Positions 16,515 to 24,968 are shown, counted from the stretch's first letter. The stretch is DNA of 64,000 nucleotides from Collinsella phocaeensis (GCF_900119895.1 NZ_FQLR01000004.1:1116001-1180000); one strand, 5' to 3'. The notes: generated by a model not told the origin, from the sequence alone. Numbers and translations are program-made.

Positions 16515-16949
16515 ATGTCTGATGCCATGCACACCGGTTCCGTCGACGGCCAGCCCGCCGATTCCACTCGCGTCTTTCGTATGCCGGTAGATGATGTCAC
16601 CGTTCCCGACCTGATGAAAAGCGCACCGATCACGACACCGGTGCTCACCATCATCAAGGGGCCCCAGACCGGCAACACCTTCGAGCTCGAGGGCGCGGAG
16701 ACCAGCGTGGGGCGCGATCCCTCGAACGGAATCTTCCTGAATGACATGACGGTCTCCCGTGCACACGCCAAGATCGTTCGAAATGCCGCGGGCGTTCTGA
16801 TCGAAGACCTCGGCTCGCTCAACGGTACTTGGGTTGACGGCGCTATCGTCAACTCCGCACCGCTTCATGATGGCTCTTCCGTTCAAATCGGTACGTTCAC
16901 GCTGATCTACCATGAGAACGCTGCGGAGCGCATCGAAACTGGTGAGTAG
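16515..16949 (+). CDS. GarA/OdhI-like FHA-domain signalling protein
   Basis: A 144-residue protein with one forkhead-associated domain (about 42-135): SVGRDPSNGIFL, VSRAHAKI and DLGSLNGTWV supply the phosphothreonine-binding residues. The N-terminal tail contains DSTRVFR (16-22), resembling the ETTSVFR phospho-switch of mycobacterial GarA and corynebacterial OdhI, where a Ser/Thr kinase phosphorylates a Thr and the domain then folds onto it. In those proteins the unphosphorylated form controls 2-oxoglutarate and glutamate enzymes. The following gene is a MerR regulator, as for Rv1827-Rv1828. GAGGAG precedes the ATG. No kinase gene is in the window. Confidence 0.85.
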   Translation: MSDAMHTGSVDGQPADSTRVFRMPVDDVTVPDLMKSAPITTPVLTIIKGPQTGNTFELEGAETSVGRDPSNGIFLNDMTVSRAHAKIVRNAAGVLIEDLGSLNGTWVDGAIVNSAPLHDGSSVQIGTFTLIYHENAAERIETGE

Positions 16950-17814
16950 CTTGGCTGAGCGCAACTACCTCAGCATCGGTCAGGTCGTTAACTTTCTGCG
17001 CGGGGCGTATCCGGACCTCTCGAACTCCAAGATCAGATTCCTTGAAGATGAGGGTTTGATCACCCCGCATCGTACCCCTAAGGGCTATCGGCAGTATTCC
17101 AAAGAAGATGTCGACAGGCTCGAGGTCATTCTGCATCTTCAGAAGACGCGTTACATGCCGCTCAACGTTATCAAGCAGAAGCTTGATAACGCGACAGATC
17201 TGTCTACGCTCGCTTTCGAAGTCGGATTGCTCTCCGATCTTCCCATGAAAGCCGAGCCGAAAGAGACCAAGCAAAAGCTCCATCCTATCGAGGACATCCC
17301 CGATCTTCTCGGTGTAGAGATATCCTTCATTCGGGCCCTTGCCGACAACGACCTCATTCGCATCGTTCGAAGTCCTCAGAATCGCGATCTTGTCGACGGC
17401 CGCGACTTCGAGATCATTCGCCTATGCTCTGAGCTCAATCGGTTCCATATCGAGCCGCGCAATCTCCGCCAGTACGTCTCCGCTGCCAATCGAGAGTCGG
17501 CTATGTTCGAGCAGGTTCTCATCGGCATGCTCGGCATGGACAGCTCGGATGACGAGCGCGACGCCAAGCTCGAGCGCGCCTTCAATAAGCTACACGATTT
17601 GACGGACGGCGTCCGCACGGCGCTTCTCAAGAATCGCGTCTTCGAATCCCTCAATGCCGTGGTTGACGACGCCGATCTCGATACGATCGACGACGAGATC
17701 AACCGGGCCGAGAAGGCGCAGCTCAAGCCTCACAGGCCTACACAGGAGTCGCTTCCCGTCGAATCGCGTCCCGTGTCTTCGTCTAAAGCCGCATCGCGCA
17801 AACGTATCCGCTAG
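16942..17814 (+). CDS. MerR-family transcriptional regulator (Rv1828-like)
   Basis: About 290 residues. The N-terminal MerR helix-turn-helix reads YLSIGQVVNFLRG, then KIRFLEDEGLI and GYRQYSKEDVDRL, a canonical winged-helix layout. A second MerR-like segment appears further on (PIEDIPDLLGVEISFIRALADNDLI). The effector is unknown; no metal-binding Cys cluster is visible. Two starts are possible: GTG at 16942, overlapping the FHA gene by eight bases, or TTG at 16951, which has GGTGAG four bases upstream. Either way translation is coupled to the FHA gene. The C-terminus is basic (ASRKRIR). Confidence 0.85.
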   Translation: MSSLAERNYLSIGQVVNFLRGAYPDLSNSKIRFLEDEGLITPHRTPKGYRQYSKEDVDRLEVILHLQKTRYMPLNVIKQKLDNATDLSTLAFEVGLLSDLPMKAEPKETKQKLHPIEDIPDLLGVEISFIRALADNDLIRIVRSPQNRDLVDGRDFEIIRLCSELNRFHIEPRNLRQYVSAANRESAMFEQVLIGMLGMDSSDDERDAKLERAFNKLHDLTDGVRTALLKNRVFESLNAVVDDADLDTIDDEINRAEKAQLKPHRPTQESLPVESRPVSSSKAASRKRIR

Positions 17815-17844
17815 AACACCGTCACATACAACCAAGGAGCCCCC

Positions 17845-18378
17845 ATGGCCGTTTTCGACTACGCATCTCGCATCATCGATATTCCCGACTATCCGGAGCC
17901 GGGAGTCATCTTCAAAGACATCACGCCGTTGTTCAGCGACGCTCGGGGTATGGCAGCTATGATCGAAGATATCGCCGGGCATTTTGCAGATCAGGGCATC
18001 ACTAAGGTCGTAGGCCCCGAGGCTCGAGGATTCATGGTAGGTGTACCGGTCGCATATAAACTTGGCGCCGGATTCATCCCGGCCCGAAAGCCCGGCAAGC
18101 TTCCGCGCGAAACTCGCTCCGTTACATACGAGTTGGAGTACGGTACGGACTCCCTCGAGATTCATGTCGACGCCATTCAGCCCGGCGACAAGGTGCTTAT
18201 CGTTGATGACCTTGTGGCCACGGGCGGTACGGCAGCAGCGACCGCCTGTCTTGTGCAGGAGATGGGCGCTGAGTTTGCCGGATTTGCCTGCATCCTCGAG
18301 CTCTCTTTCCTCAATCCGCGCAAAACGCTCGCGGAGGCCGGAGACCATGAGCTTTACAGCTTGATCAAGGTGGAGTAA
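17845..18378 (+). CDS. apt: Adenine phosphoribosyltransferase
   Basis: A 177-residue cytosolic salvage enzyme making AMP from adenine and PRPP. The PRPP-binding motif VLIVDDLVATGGT (117-129) and the N-terminal IPDYPEPGVIFKDITPL segment are diagnostic. AAGGAG precedes the ATG. A terminator follows immediately, so apt ends this transcription unit. A purine permease gene of the NCS2 class lies 4 kb away on the other strand. Confidence 0.97.
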   Translation: MAVFDYASRIIDIPDYPEPGVIFKDITPLFSDARGMAAMIEDIAGHFADQGITKVVGPEARGFMVGVPVAYKLGAGFIPARKPGKLPRETRSVTYELEYGTDSLEIHVDAIQPGDKVLIVDDLVATGGTAAATACLVQEMGAEFAGFACILELSFLNPRKTLAEAGDHELYSLIKVE

Positions 18379-18399
18379 GCGTACACGCAGTTACCCACG

Positions 18400-18439
18400 A
18401 GCACCCGGCGCGCATCCAGGGCGAGCCGGGTGCTTTTTT
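18400..18439 (+). terminator. Rho-independent terminator after apt
   Basis: AGCACCCGGC (18400-18409) pairs perfectly with GCCGGGTGCT (18425-18434), followed by five more T residues. The 15-base loop is somewhat long. Confidence 0.85.
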
Positions 18440-18486
18440 CTTTTGGCACGCGGACCGCATATCCTCGAACCCTACGATATTGCAGT

Positions 18487-18515
18487 TCGACCGTTTCGGA
18501 CACAGGTCTATACTT
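18487..18515 (+). promoter_or_regulatory. Predicted promoter of degV-like gene
   Basis: TATACT (18510-18515) is a good -10 element; TTCGAC (18487-18492), 17 bases upstream, is a weak -35. The start codon is at 18543, giving a leader of about 20 bases with GGAAGGA. Confidence 0.45.
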
Positions 18516-18542
18516 GTGTGAACGAAGAAGGGAAGGACCGAC

Positions 18543-19403
18543 ATGAGCTTTGCTATCGTTGCCGATTCAAGCTGCAACTTGAAGGGCTGGAAGCCCGCCG
18601 CCCCGGACACCGAGTTCATCTCCGTTCCCCTGTCCATACATGCCGGTGCATACGACTTCGTCGATGACGATGCGCTCGATATCAACGAGATGCTCAAATG
18701 CGTGGAAGGGGAGAAGGGCGGTTCGTCGACCTCTTGCCCCAGCGTTGGATCGTGGGCAGATGCCTTTAGGGCTGCGGACAATGTCATCGCGATCACGATT
18801 TCGTCCAAACTTTCTGGTAGCTATGATTCGGCTTTGACCGCACGTGATCTTGTACTTTCCGATGACGCTGCGTCATCACGCCGTATTCGCGTTTTGGACT
18901 CTCGGGCAGCTGGCGGCAAGCTCGAAGTTATCGTCACGCTATTAGATAGGTACCTTATTGATAATCCCGACGATTTTACAGGAGCCGTTTCGTTTGTAGA
19001 GGACCTCGAGAAGCACTCCATGGTGCTCTATTCCTTGAGCAGCTACGACAATCTCGTCAAGAGCGGCCGCATGCCGCGTGTTGCAGGCCAGGTCGCCTCG
19101 ATGCTCAGCATTCGGATTCTCGGAACCGCAAGCGACGAGGGCACCATTCAGGTCGTAGGACCCACGCGCGGCGAGAAGAAGACGTATCGAAAGATTTGCG
19201 ACACCATGGCATCAGACGGTTATGCTGGCGGGCTGGTGTACATCGACCACGTCTTGAACGAAGATGGCGCTCGTGATTTAGCGAAGGCAATTGTAAACAC
19301 CTGGCCGAATGCAGATGTGCACGTGCTGCCGTGTCGTGGCCTATGCTCTCATTATGCAGAGCCCGCGGGCCTCATTATCGGATACGAATGGCAGAATCGA
19401 TAA
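18543..19403 (+). CDS. DegV family fatty-acid-binding protein
   Basis: A 286-residue member of the DegV family, whose structures hold a bound fatty acid; in Firmicutes some (FakB) present fatty acids to the kinase FakA. Typical features include the N-terminal VADSSCNL, SCPSVGSW (usual SQPS-like loop), ITISSKLSGSYDSA, and KSGRMPRVAGQVASMLSI. No fakA (DhaK-like) gene is in the window. GC content at third positions is visibly lower than in the preceding genes. Preceded by its own likely promoter; convergent with trxB. Confidence 0.9.
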   Translation: MSFAIVADSSCNLKGWKPAAPDTEFISVPLSIHAGAYDFVDDDALDINEMLKCVEGEKGGSSTSCPSVGSWADAFRAADNVIAITISSKLSGSYDSALTARDLVLSDDAASSRRIRVLDSRAAGGKLEVIVTLLDRYLIDNPDDFTGAVSFVEDLEKHSMVLYSLSSYDNLVKSGRMPRVAGQVASMLSIRILGTASDEGTIQVVGPTRGEKKTYRKICDTMASDGYAGGLVYIDHVLNEDGARDLAKAIVNTWPNADVHVLPCRGLCSHYAEPAGLIIGYEWQNR

Positions 19404-19480
19404 CATGCTCATCGAGTGCGCGCAGCGTGCTTGTGAAGCGATCGAAGCGGTGTAAACTGATTCCTCCATCAACCTCCTTC

Positions 19481-19513
19481 AGATACAAGTAGACAAAAGT
19501 AGATACAAGTAGA
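19481..19513. repeat. Two 13-base direct repeats in the degV-trxB intergenic region
   Basis: AGATACAAGTAGA occurs at 19481-19493 and again at 19501-19513 (20-base period), separated by CAAAAGT. The second copy runs into the left arm of a long inverted repeat. The bases between and after are otherwise non-coding. Confidence 0.7.
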
Positions 19514-19552
19514 TGAGCCGATCTCACAGACACGCGAGACCGGCTCATCTAC
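19505..19552. terminator. Long inverted repeat between convergent degV and trxB, likely bidirectional terminator
   Basis: GTAGATGAGCCG (19509-19520) is perfectly complementary to CGGCTCATCTAC (19541-19552), and after one mismatch TCTC (19522-19525) pairs with GAGA (19536-19539), making a hairpin of about 16 pairs. On the minus strand a TTGTATCTACTTTTG tract follows, which suits trxB termination; on the plus strand there is no T run. A 50-base AT-rich patch (19561-19612) with weak inverted ends (ACCTACTT / AAGGTAGGT) lies on the trxB side. The whole gap 19404-19681 has no gene I can support. Confidence 0.6.
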
Positions 19553-19681
19553 GTACTTCACTACCTACTTTACATAACATATATTATCGCGAGAACTAAT
19601 AATTATAAGGTAGGTGGATCGCTCCGTCAGCACATTCAAGTTGATGCTCGACCCACAACCCTATGTACACGAAAGCCGAGG

Positions 19682-20626
19682 TTAGGAATTTGCCGTCAAG
19701 GACTGAATGTACACGTAAGCTGCCGTTGCCGCTATGGCACCATCAGAAGCCGCGGTGATCACCTGACGCAAAGGCTTCGAGCGCATATCGCCAGCGCAGA
19801 ACAAGCCAGGGGTATCAGTGGACATGGAATCATCCGTGATCACGCCACCATCCGGACCGAACGTGACATATGGACGAACAAGTTCGACGACAGGGTCATT
19901 GCCTGTAAAGACGAAAACTCCCGCACTGCCTTCATCGAACGTTTCGACATAGCACTCCTTCGTGTCGTTATGCTCAAAGGTGATCGATCCGATGAAGCGC
20001 TCCCCCGTCACCTCGACAATACTAGTTAGGTACCTAACCTCAACATTATCTCGAGCAAGGAGTAAGTCGACGCGACCTCGTGAAGCTCGAAATTCGTCGC
20101 GTCTCACGAGCATGACGACACGCTTTGCAATGTTTGAAAGGAAGAGCCCCTCCTCGCACGCAGAATTGCCCCCACCGACCACGTACACGGTCTTGTTGCG
20201 GTAAAACATGCCATCGCAGGTTGCACAATACGAGATGCCCCGACCGCGAAACGAGTTCTCCCCTTTGAATCCAGCGGGACGAGGGACGGCACCGCTGGCA
20301 ACGATTACGGTGCGAGCCATCAAGGTATTTCCGTTGACGTCGACCTCAAAGCCCGGCTCGCCCTTACGGATCTGCTCGATAGCTCCATATTCAAATGACG
20401 CACCGGCGGCTTCCGCATGCGCGCGCATGCGCTCGCCGAGCTCAACGCCGCCGATATCGGGCAGACCGGGATAGTTGTCGACGAGGTGAGACGTTGCGAT
20501 CTGACCTCCAGGTATGCCACGCTCTACAACAAGGACATTCAAGCTTGCACGTGCCGCGTAGAGACCGGCAGTGCTTCCAGCCGGACCAGCGCCGATAACG
20601 ATGGAATCGTACATTGAGGAATCCAT
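19682..20626 (-). CDS. trxB: Thioredoxin-disulfide reductase (thioredoxin reductase family)
   Basis: A 314-residue FAD/NADPH enzyme passing electrons to thioredoxin. The FAD motif GAGPAG (12-17), redox-active CATC (Cys134, Cys137), NADPH-binding GGGNSACEE and C-terminal FCAGDMR-AITAASDG segments are all present. The ATG at 20626 has GGAGG five bases upstream (an in-frame ATG at 20641 sits before that site and is not preferred). Sequence is less GC-rich than neighbouring genes. No thioredoxin gene is adjacent. Confidence 0.95.
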   Translation of the reverse strand: MDSSMYDSIVIGAGPAGSTAGLYAARASLNVLVVERGIPGGQIATSHLVDNYPGLPDIGGVELGERMRAHAEAAGASFEYGAIEQIRKGEPGFEVDVNGNTLMARTVIVASGAVPRPAGFKGENSFRGRGISYCATCDGMFYRNKTVYVVGGGNSACEEGLFLSNIAKRVVMLVRRDEFRASRGRVDLLLARDNVEVRYLTSIVEVTGERFIGSITFEHNDTKECYVETFDEGSAGVFVFTGNDPVVELVRPYVTFGPDGGVITDDSMSTDTPGLFCAGDMRSKPLRQVITAASDGAIAATAAYVYIQSLTANS

Positions 20627-20699
20627 GAGACCTCCAATCATATGGTATTTAGCTTCTACCCTTTATTATGTCGGCTGAATCTTGATAGCGGTGTCGACT

Positions 20700-20727
20700 T
20701 TGTGACGTACCCTGGGTGCCGTAAAAT
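20700..20727 (+). promoter_or_regulatory. Predicted promoter of the glycosyltransferase gene
   Basis: TTGTGA (20700-20705), a 16-base spacer and TAAAAT (20722-20727) lie about 30 bases upstream of the GTG start, in the divergent trxB/glycosyltransferase gap. Confidence 0.5.
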
Positions 20728-20757
20728 GTTTCCAACCTAACGACTTACGGAGGACAA

Positions 20758-22041
20758 GTGACCACCGAACCAAAGGCTGGAACCCATATGCAATCAAGCG
20801 ACTCCTTATCAGGAAGCGCTGCTCCGGAACCCGTCATCACCATCGTGCACGCCTCGGTCGGCTCCGGCCACAAGGCCGCCGCGAACGCAGTGGCAGAAGC
20901 CGTTGAGCGTATGCGAGGGACGGATGGCGTCCCTCAGAACATCCGCATCGATGTTCTGGATATACTCGATTACGGACGCATCAAGTTTGACGGAAACAAG
21001 ACTGCTGCCGCATTCACGGGCGCAACTCGCCCTATCTACGATATCACCTGGCGCTACACCCTGACGGGTCGGTTGCTTTGGGGAGGCGGCACCGCCTGGT
21101 CGCGCGTCATGTTTCCAGCATTTACGGAATACGTTCGCACTCATAATCCAATTGCATTAATCTGCACCCATATCACAGCCGCTAACGTGGCGGTGGGCGC
21201 ACGCATGATCACCGGACAGGATTATCCAGTCGTCTGCATTCCGACAGATTACGAAATCGAAGGCTGGTGGCCTCACCTGGACACAGACCTGTTCTGCGTC
21301 GCGACGGAGTTTATGGCCGAGACCCTTCGACCGCGCAAGGTTAGAGAATCCAACATACTCATCACCGGCATACCCGTTCGAGGAGGATTCGAATTCTGCG
21401 AATCAAAAGAGGAAAGCAGAAAGCGCTTCGGCCTTCCGCTCGACAAAAAGATCGTTCTCATCATGGCGGGAGCGAGCCTGCCGCAGCCCTATGTGCGGTT
21501 CAGGGCCGCGATAGAGCAGACCCTCCCCTATCTTCGCAGCTTTGATGATATGCATTTCGCATTCTTGCCGGGTAAAGACAAAGACTATGCCGAAAAGCTC
21601 AAACGCACGTTCAGCGGCATGAAGCTTGAAAATGTCTGTGTGCTCGATTACGTCGAGGACATGGCATCCCTTATGCATGCAAGCGATGTGGCGGTGCTCA
21701 AATCCGGCGGACTTGCCGTCACCGAGTGCATCTGCGCGCGACTTCCCATGATCTTGCTGGGGAAGTCGTACGGCCAAGAAAAAGCCAACACGGTCATGTT
21801 CACCGGCATAGGGGCGAGTATGCACGCAACGACAGCGCGTGAGCTCATCATCACCCTCAAACACCTCGACAATAACCCGGCGTCACTTGACGCGATGCTC
21901 ATCAATGGCGATACGCTTCGCAAGCCTCATGCCGCGGAGGATATCGTGCGCGCGACCATGCGGCGAGCCCAGGAGCCTTGCAAGCACAGGCGTCGACTCA
22001 TTAAGTTCTATATCGGCGGCAAGCCCGCACATATTCGTTAG
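20758..22041 (+). CDS. MGDG synthase-like / processive diacylglycerol glucosyltransferase-like glycosyltransferase (GT28)
   Basis: A 427-residue glycosyltransferase. The N-terminal half (about 25-190) carries the MGDG-synthase-type acceptor domain with HASVGSGHKAAANAV; the C-terminal half is GT28-like with IMAGASLPQPY, FLPGKDKDY and the nucleotide-sugar site SGGLAVTECICARLPMI. Homologues transfer glucose or galactose to diacylglycerol, making membrane glycolipids and lipoteichoic-acid anchors; the sugar cannot be decided here. The GTG start has GGAGGA five bases upstream; an ATG at 20788 is the alternative. Confidence 0.87.
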   Translation: MTTEPKAGTHMQSSDSLSGSAAPEPVITIVHASVGSGHKAAANAVAEAVERMRGTDGVPQNIRIDVLDILDYGRIKFDGNKTAAAFTGATRPIYDITWRYTLTGRLLWGGGTAWSRVMFPAFTEYVRTHNPIALICTHITAANVAVGARMITGQDYPVVCIPTDYEIEGWWPHLDTDLFCVATEFMAETLRPRKVRESNILITGIPVRGGFEFCESKEESRKRFGLPLDKKIVLIMAGASLPQPYVRFRAAIEQTLPYLRSFDDMHFAFLPGKDKDYAEKLKRTFSGMKLENVCVLDYVEDMASLMHASDVAVLKSGGLAVTECICARLPMILLGKSYGQEKANTVMFTGIGASMHATTARELIITLKHLDNNPASLDAMLINGDTLRKPHAAEDIVRATMRRAQEPCKHRRRLIKFYIGGKPAHIR

Positions 22042-22076
22042 CCTTACCGCACCGGCTCGCAACCAAGATATCCATG

Positions 22077-22114
22077 AAAAAATGGGCTCGCGCACATAAA
22101 CGCGAGCCCATTTT
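22077..22114. terminator. Bidirectional terminator between glycosyltransferase and purine permease genes
   Basis: AAAATGGGCTCGCG (22079-22092) and CGCGAGCCCATTTT (22101-22114) form a 14-pair stem with an eight-base loop. The flanking A run (22077-22082) gives a six-U tract on the minus transcript, and TTTT ends the plus arm, so both convergent genes can use it. Confidence 0.92.
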
Positions 22115-22136
22115 GCAAGATGGTGCTAAATCAATC

Positions 22137-23450
22137 TTAGAGCATCAAGAAGTAGAGCAGGAATGCGATCGAGGCGACCCACATGAGCGGGCGGATCTTC
22201 TTGAACTGACCGGTCACGGTGGCAACCACGACATAGGCGATGAAACCAAGGCCGATGCCGTTGGAGATCGAGTACGTGAACGGGATGCCTGCGATGATCA
22301 TGAAGGTCGGGAAGCCCTCAAGGATGTCGCTCCAGTCGATGTCGACCACGTCGCTCATCATCAAGAAGCCTACGTACACGAGGGCACCGCAGGTAGCAGC
22401 CGAGCTGATGCAGCTGATCACGGGCGAGAAGAACGCCGCAAGCAAGAACAGGATGCCGGCGAACACTGACGTGAGACCGGAGCGACCGCCGTCGGCGGCA
22501 CCGGAGGCAGACTCGACGAACGTAGTAATGGAAGAGGCGCCGAGCGCACCGCCGGCGATGGCGGCAACGGAGTCGACGATGAGAATAGGCTTGATGTCCT
22601 CGACTTTGCCGTCGTGAGTGAGGAACTCGCCCTGCTTGGCGACAGCCATGGCGGTACCCATGGTGTCGAAGAAGTCGCTCATCATGAGCGAGAAGGCGAA
22701 CAGCAGTAGAGAGGGGGTGGTGATGGCCTTAACGACTCCCATGACGCCGTCAGCATCGGCCTGGAAGGGGGCGCCGAACGTGGTGAAGTCGAGCGGGGCG
22801 ACGATGCTCGAGGGTGCGGCGGTGACGCCCAGGGGGATACCACAGACGGCGGCGATGAGGATGCCCCAAAGCAGGGCGCCCTTGACGTTCATGGAAGAGA
22901 GCACGACGGTCGCGACGATGGAGATGAGACCGACCAGGAACACGGGGTCGGTGACGGCGCCGAGGCTGACCATGGTGGCCTCGTTGGCAACGATGATGCC
23001 ACCGTCCTTCAGGCCGATCATGGCAATAAAGAGGCCCAGACCGATGGAAATGCCGTGACGAAGGGACACGGGAATGGCGTCCATGATGGCCTCGCGAAGA
23101 CCGCAGAGAACAAGCAGCAGGATCGCGATACCCTCGACGAAAATGATCGCCATGGCGGTCTGCCAGCCGAGGCCCATGCCGCCGCAAAGCGTGTAGGCCA
23201 CGATAGAGTTAATGCCCATACCGGAGGCGCAGGCGAGCGGGCGGTTAGAGAAGATGCCCATAGCGATAGTCATGATACCCGCGCCGATGCAGGTAGCGGT
23301 GACGGCGGCGGAAACGGGAACGCCACCCGCCTCGAGAATCAGCGGATTCACGACGATGATGTACGCCATAGCGAGAAACGTCGTGAGGCCGGCGCGCAGC
23401 TCAGTCGAAACAGACGAGTTGCGCTCTCCCAGCTTAAAGAACGAATCCAT
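22137..23450 (-). CDS. NCS2 family purine permease (AzgA/PbuG-like)
   Basis: A 437-residue protein with 12 or more hydrophobic segments. The N-terminal ELRAGLTTFLAMAYIIVVNP, CASGMGINSIVAYT and DFFDTMGTAMAVA segments mark the AzgA/PbuG branch of NCS2, which imports hypoxanthine, guanine or adenine with protons. GGGGAG precedes the ATG. It lies 59 bases after dut and may be cotranscribed with nrdR-dut; a small hairpin (CGCGCA / TGCGCG, 23477-23491) lies in that gap. No purine riboswitch can be recognised in so short a leader. Confidence 0.92.
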   Translation of the reverse strand: MDSFFKLGERNSSVSTELRAGLTTFLAMAYIIVVNPLILEAGGVPVSAAVTATCIGAGIMTIAMGIFSNRPLACASGMGINSIVAYTLCGGMGLGWQTAMAIIFVEGIAILLLVLCGLREAIMDAIPVSLRHGISIGLGLFIAMIGLKDGGIIVANEATMVSLGAVTDPVFLVGLISIVATVVLSSMNVKGALLWGILIAAVCGIPLGVTAAPSSIVAPLDFTTFGAPFQADADGVMGVVKAITTPSLLLFAFSLMMSDFFDTMGTAMAVAKQGEFLTHDGKVEDIKPILIVDSVAAIAGGALGASSITTFVESASGAADGGRSGLTSVFAGILFLLAAFFSPVISCISSAATCGALVYVGFLMMSDVVDIDWSDILEGFPTFMIIAGIPFTYSISNGIGLGFIAYVVVATVTGQFKKIRPLMWVASIAFLLYFLML

Positions 23451-23509
23451 AATCTCCCCTTTTCAAAAGTACAGGACGCGCAGGGTGCGCGCTATGCTCT
23501 CGGTACGGA

Positions 23510-23953
23510 TTACTCCGTACCGCTGGAACCGAAACCACCGGTGCCGCGATCGGTCTCATCGAGCTCGCCGACTTCGACAAGCTCAACCACCGGGACGCGT
23601 TGGATAACGAGCTGGGCGATGCGCTCGCCGCGCTCGATATGGATCGTACGCTCCGGATCGAGATTCACGGCGATGATCTTAAGCTCGCCCCGGTAATGGG
23701 CGTCGATAAGGCCGGGCGTGTTTGCAATGGAAAGTCCCTGCTTCAAGGCCATGCCGCTACGAGGCTGCACGAAGCCGGCGTACCCATCGGGTATCGCGAT
23801 GGCGAGGCCCGTAGGAATAAGCGCCCGGCGGTGCGGAGCGATCTCAGCAGATTCGGAAGCCCTCAGGTCGAGGCCGGCGTCACCCGCATACGCGTATGTA
23901 GGAAGGGCAACATCGGGATCGAGCCGCTTGATGCGAACAGTTATATCAGCCAT
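23510..23953 (-). CDS. dut: dUTP diphosphatase
   Basis: A 147-residue trimeric dUTPase that removes dUTP and supplies dUMP for thymidylate. All five motifs are present: AGDAGLDLRA, QPRSGMALKQG, NTPGLIDAHYRGE, RGERIAQLVI and the C-terminal RGTGGFGSSG. It starts three bases after nrdR ends, so the two form a dNTP-control pair. Confidence 0.97.
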   Translation of the reverse strand: MADITVRIKRLDPDVALPTYAYAGDAGLDLRASESAEIAPHRRALIPTGLAIAIPDGYAGFVQPRSGMALKQGLSIANTPGLIDAHYRGELKIIAVNLDPERTIHIERGERIAQLVIQRVPVVELVEVGELDETDRGTGGFGSSGTE

Positions 23954-23956
23954 GAA

Positions 23957-24400
23957 TTACCTCAGCTTATCGAGCTCCGAAAGGAACTCCTCGATGTTCT
24001 GGAAATCACGGTACACGGAGGCGAAGCGGATGTAGGCGACCTTATCGATTTTCTCGAGTCGCTTGAGGACCATATCGCCCAACTCGTGAGAGGTGACAGC
24101 GGTAAGGGTGCGAGACCGAAGCTCGCGCTCGATGTCATCGATAAGTCCGTTAAGCGTGGCCAGATCGATATCTCGCTTGGAAGTTGCGCGCATGAGCCCT
24201 ACAAGAAGCTTATTGCGGTCGAATGCCTGGGAAGAGCCGTCGCTCTTCATGACCTCGATAGGATCCTCGCAACGCTCGAACGTGGTGAAGCGATATCCGC
24301 ACGAGCGGCATTCGCGACGACGCTTGATGGCGTTCGTCGCGTCCTGCATACGGGAGTCGATAACCCTGGTATCTCCCCCACCGCATTTGGGACAGCGCAT
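23957..24400 (-). CDS. nrdR: Transcriptional repressor NrdR
   Basis: A 147-residue repressor of ribonucleotide reductase genes. An N-terminal zinc ribbon (Cys3, Cys6, Cys31, Cys34) is followed by an ATP-cone domain beginning PIEVMKSDG and containing RNKLLVGL. The ATG at 24400 has GAGGGGG six bases upstream; a GTG at 24406 would abut that site and is rejected. The nrd genes and their NrdR boxes are not in the window. lexA, LysM gene and nrdR in this order also occur in mycobacteria. Confidence 0.96.
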   Translation of the reverse strand: MRCPKCGGGDTRVIDSRMQDATNAIKRRRECRSCGYRFTTFERCEDPIEVMKSDGSSQAFDRNKLLVGLMRATSKRDIDLATLNGLIDDIERELRSRTLTAVTSHELGDMVLKRLEKIDKVAYIRFASVYRDFQNIEEFLSELDKLR

Positions 24401-24551
24401 CGGCACCCCCTCTTAACACAACAACTGAACAAGAATACCACGAATCCGGCGAATGAGTTGAGTTCATCCGTAATCGAGCTGACTAAGAAATACTCAAGCT
24501 GAATAAGGAGACGTCATAGCATCGAAGAGGAGGAGCGCACCTCGGGCAATC

Positions 24552-24968
24552 TCACTCGACGGCAACGTACAGCTCCTGTCCCGGAACGAGTGCGGCGTGC
24601 TCAAGATGGTTCCAGCGCTTCATGAGACGAACGGTATCGCCCGTCGTCATGCCGGGCACGGGATGACGCTCCGCCAGGCTCCAAAGAGAATCGCCGGAAT
24701 CCACAATGACCCGCTGGGTCTCGGTACCCGCAAGCGCATGCTCGAACGTCACACGACCGAGCACCGAGGGGATGACGGAAAACACCAGGACGCAGGTTGC
24801 CACAACAAGAGCGAGCGCGCGGAAGGACGCGAGCGGCGCCGCGGTACGCACGGCACGGGAATGATCCCGTGCCCGTCCACGACCGCCCTGGACCACCGTG
24901 AATGTAGGGGCATCATCGAAAGCGGTGTCAAGCGCAAGGTTTCCATCAATCATCTTCACTGCATGCAT
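24552..24968 (-). CDS. LysM-domain membrane protein, SOS-induced cell-division inhibitor candidate (YneA/ChiZ-like)
   Basis: A 138-residue protein: a cytoplasmic N-terminus of about 48 residues, one transmembrane helix (49-70, ALALVVATCVLVFSVI), and one extracytoplasmic LysM domain (85-137; VDSGDSLWSLAERH and VPGQELYV). Its position facing lexA, its TM-LysM layout and SOS boxes in its promoter match Bacillus YneA and mycobacterial Rv2719c/ChiZ, which slow division after DNA damage. It is slightly longer than YneA. GGGGAG precedes the ATG. The 24407-24551 gap before nrdR shows no terminator. Confidence 0.82.
   Translation of the reverse strand: MHAVKMIDGNLALDTAFDDAPTFTVVQGGRGRARDHSRAVRTAAPLASFRALALVVATCVLVFSVIPSVLGRVTFEHALAGTETQRVIVDSGDSLWSLAERHPVPGMTTGDTVRLMKRWNHLEHAALVPGQELYVAVE

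Noticed and set aside
19330-19465. Short minus-strand frame of about 40 codons near AAGGAGG (19475) in the degV-trxB gap
   Set aside because: The Shine-Dalgarno-like run is only three bases from the ATG and the frame runs antisense into degV; the peptide has no recognisable features.
23451-23509. Possible purine riboswitch before the permease
   Set aside because: Only 59 bases separate dut and the permease; a six-pair hairpin is present but no purine aptamer core can be recognised.
24407-24551. NrdR box or terminator between nrdR and the LysM gene
   Set aside because: No ACACwATATATwGTGT-like sequence and no GC-rich stem with T run was seen; the two genes may be cotranscribed.
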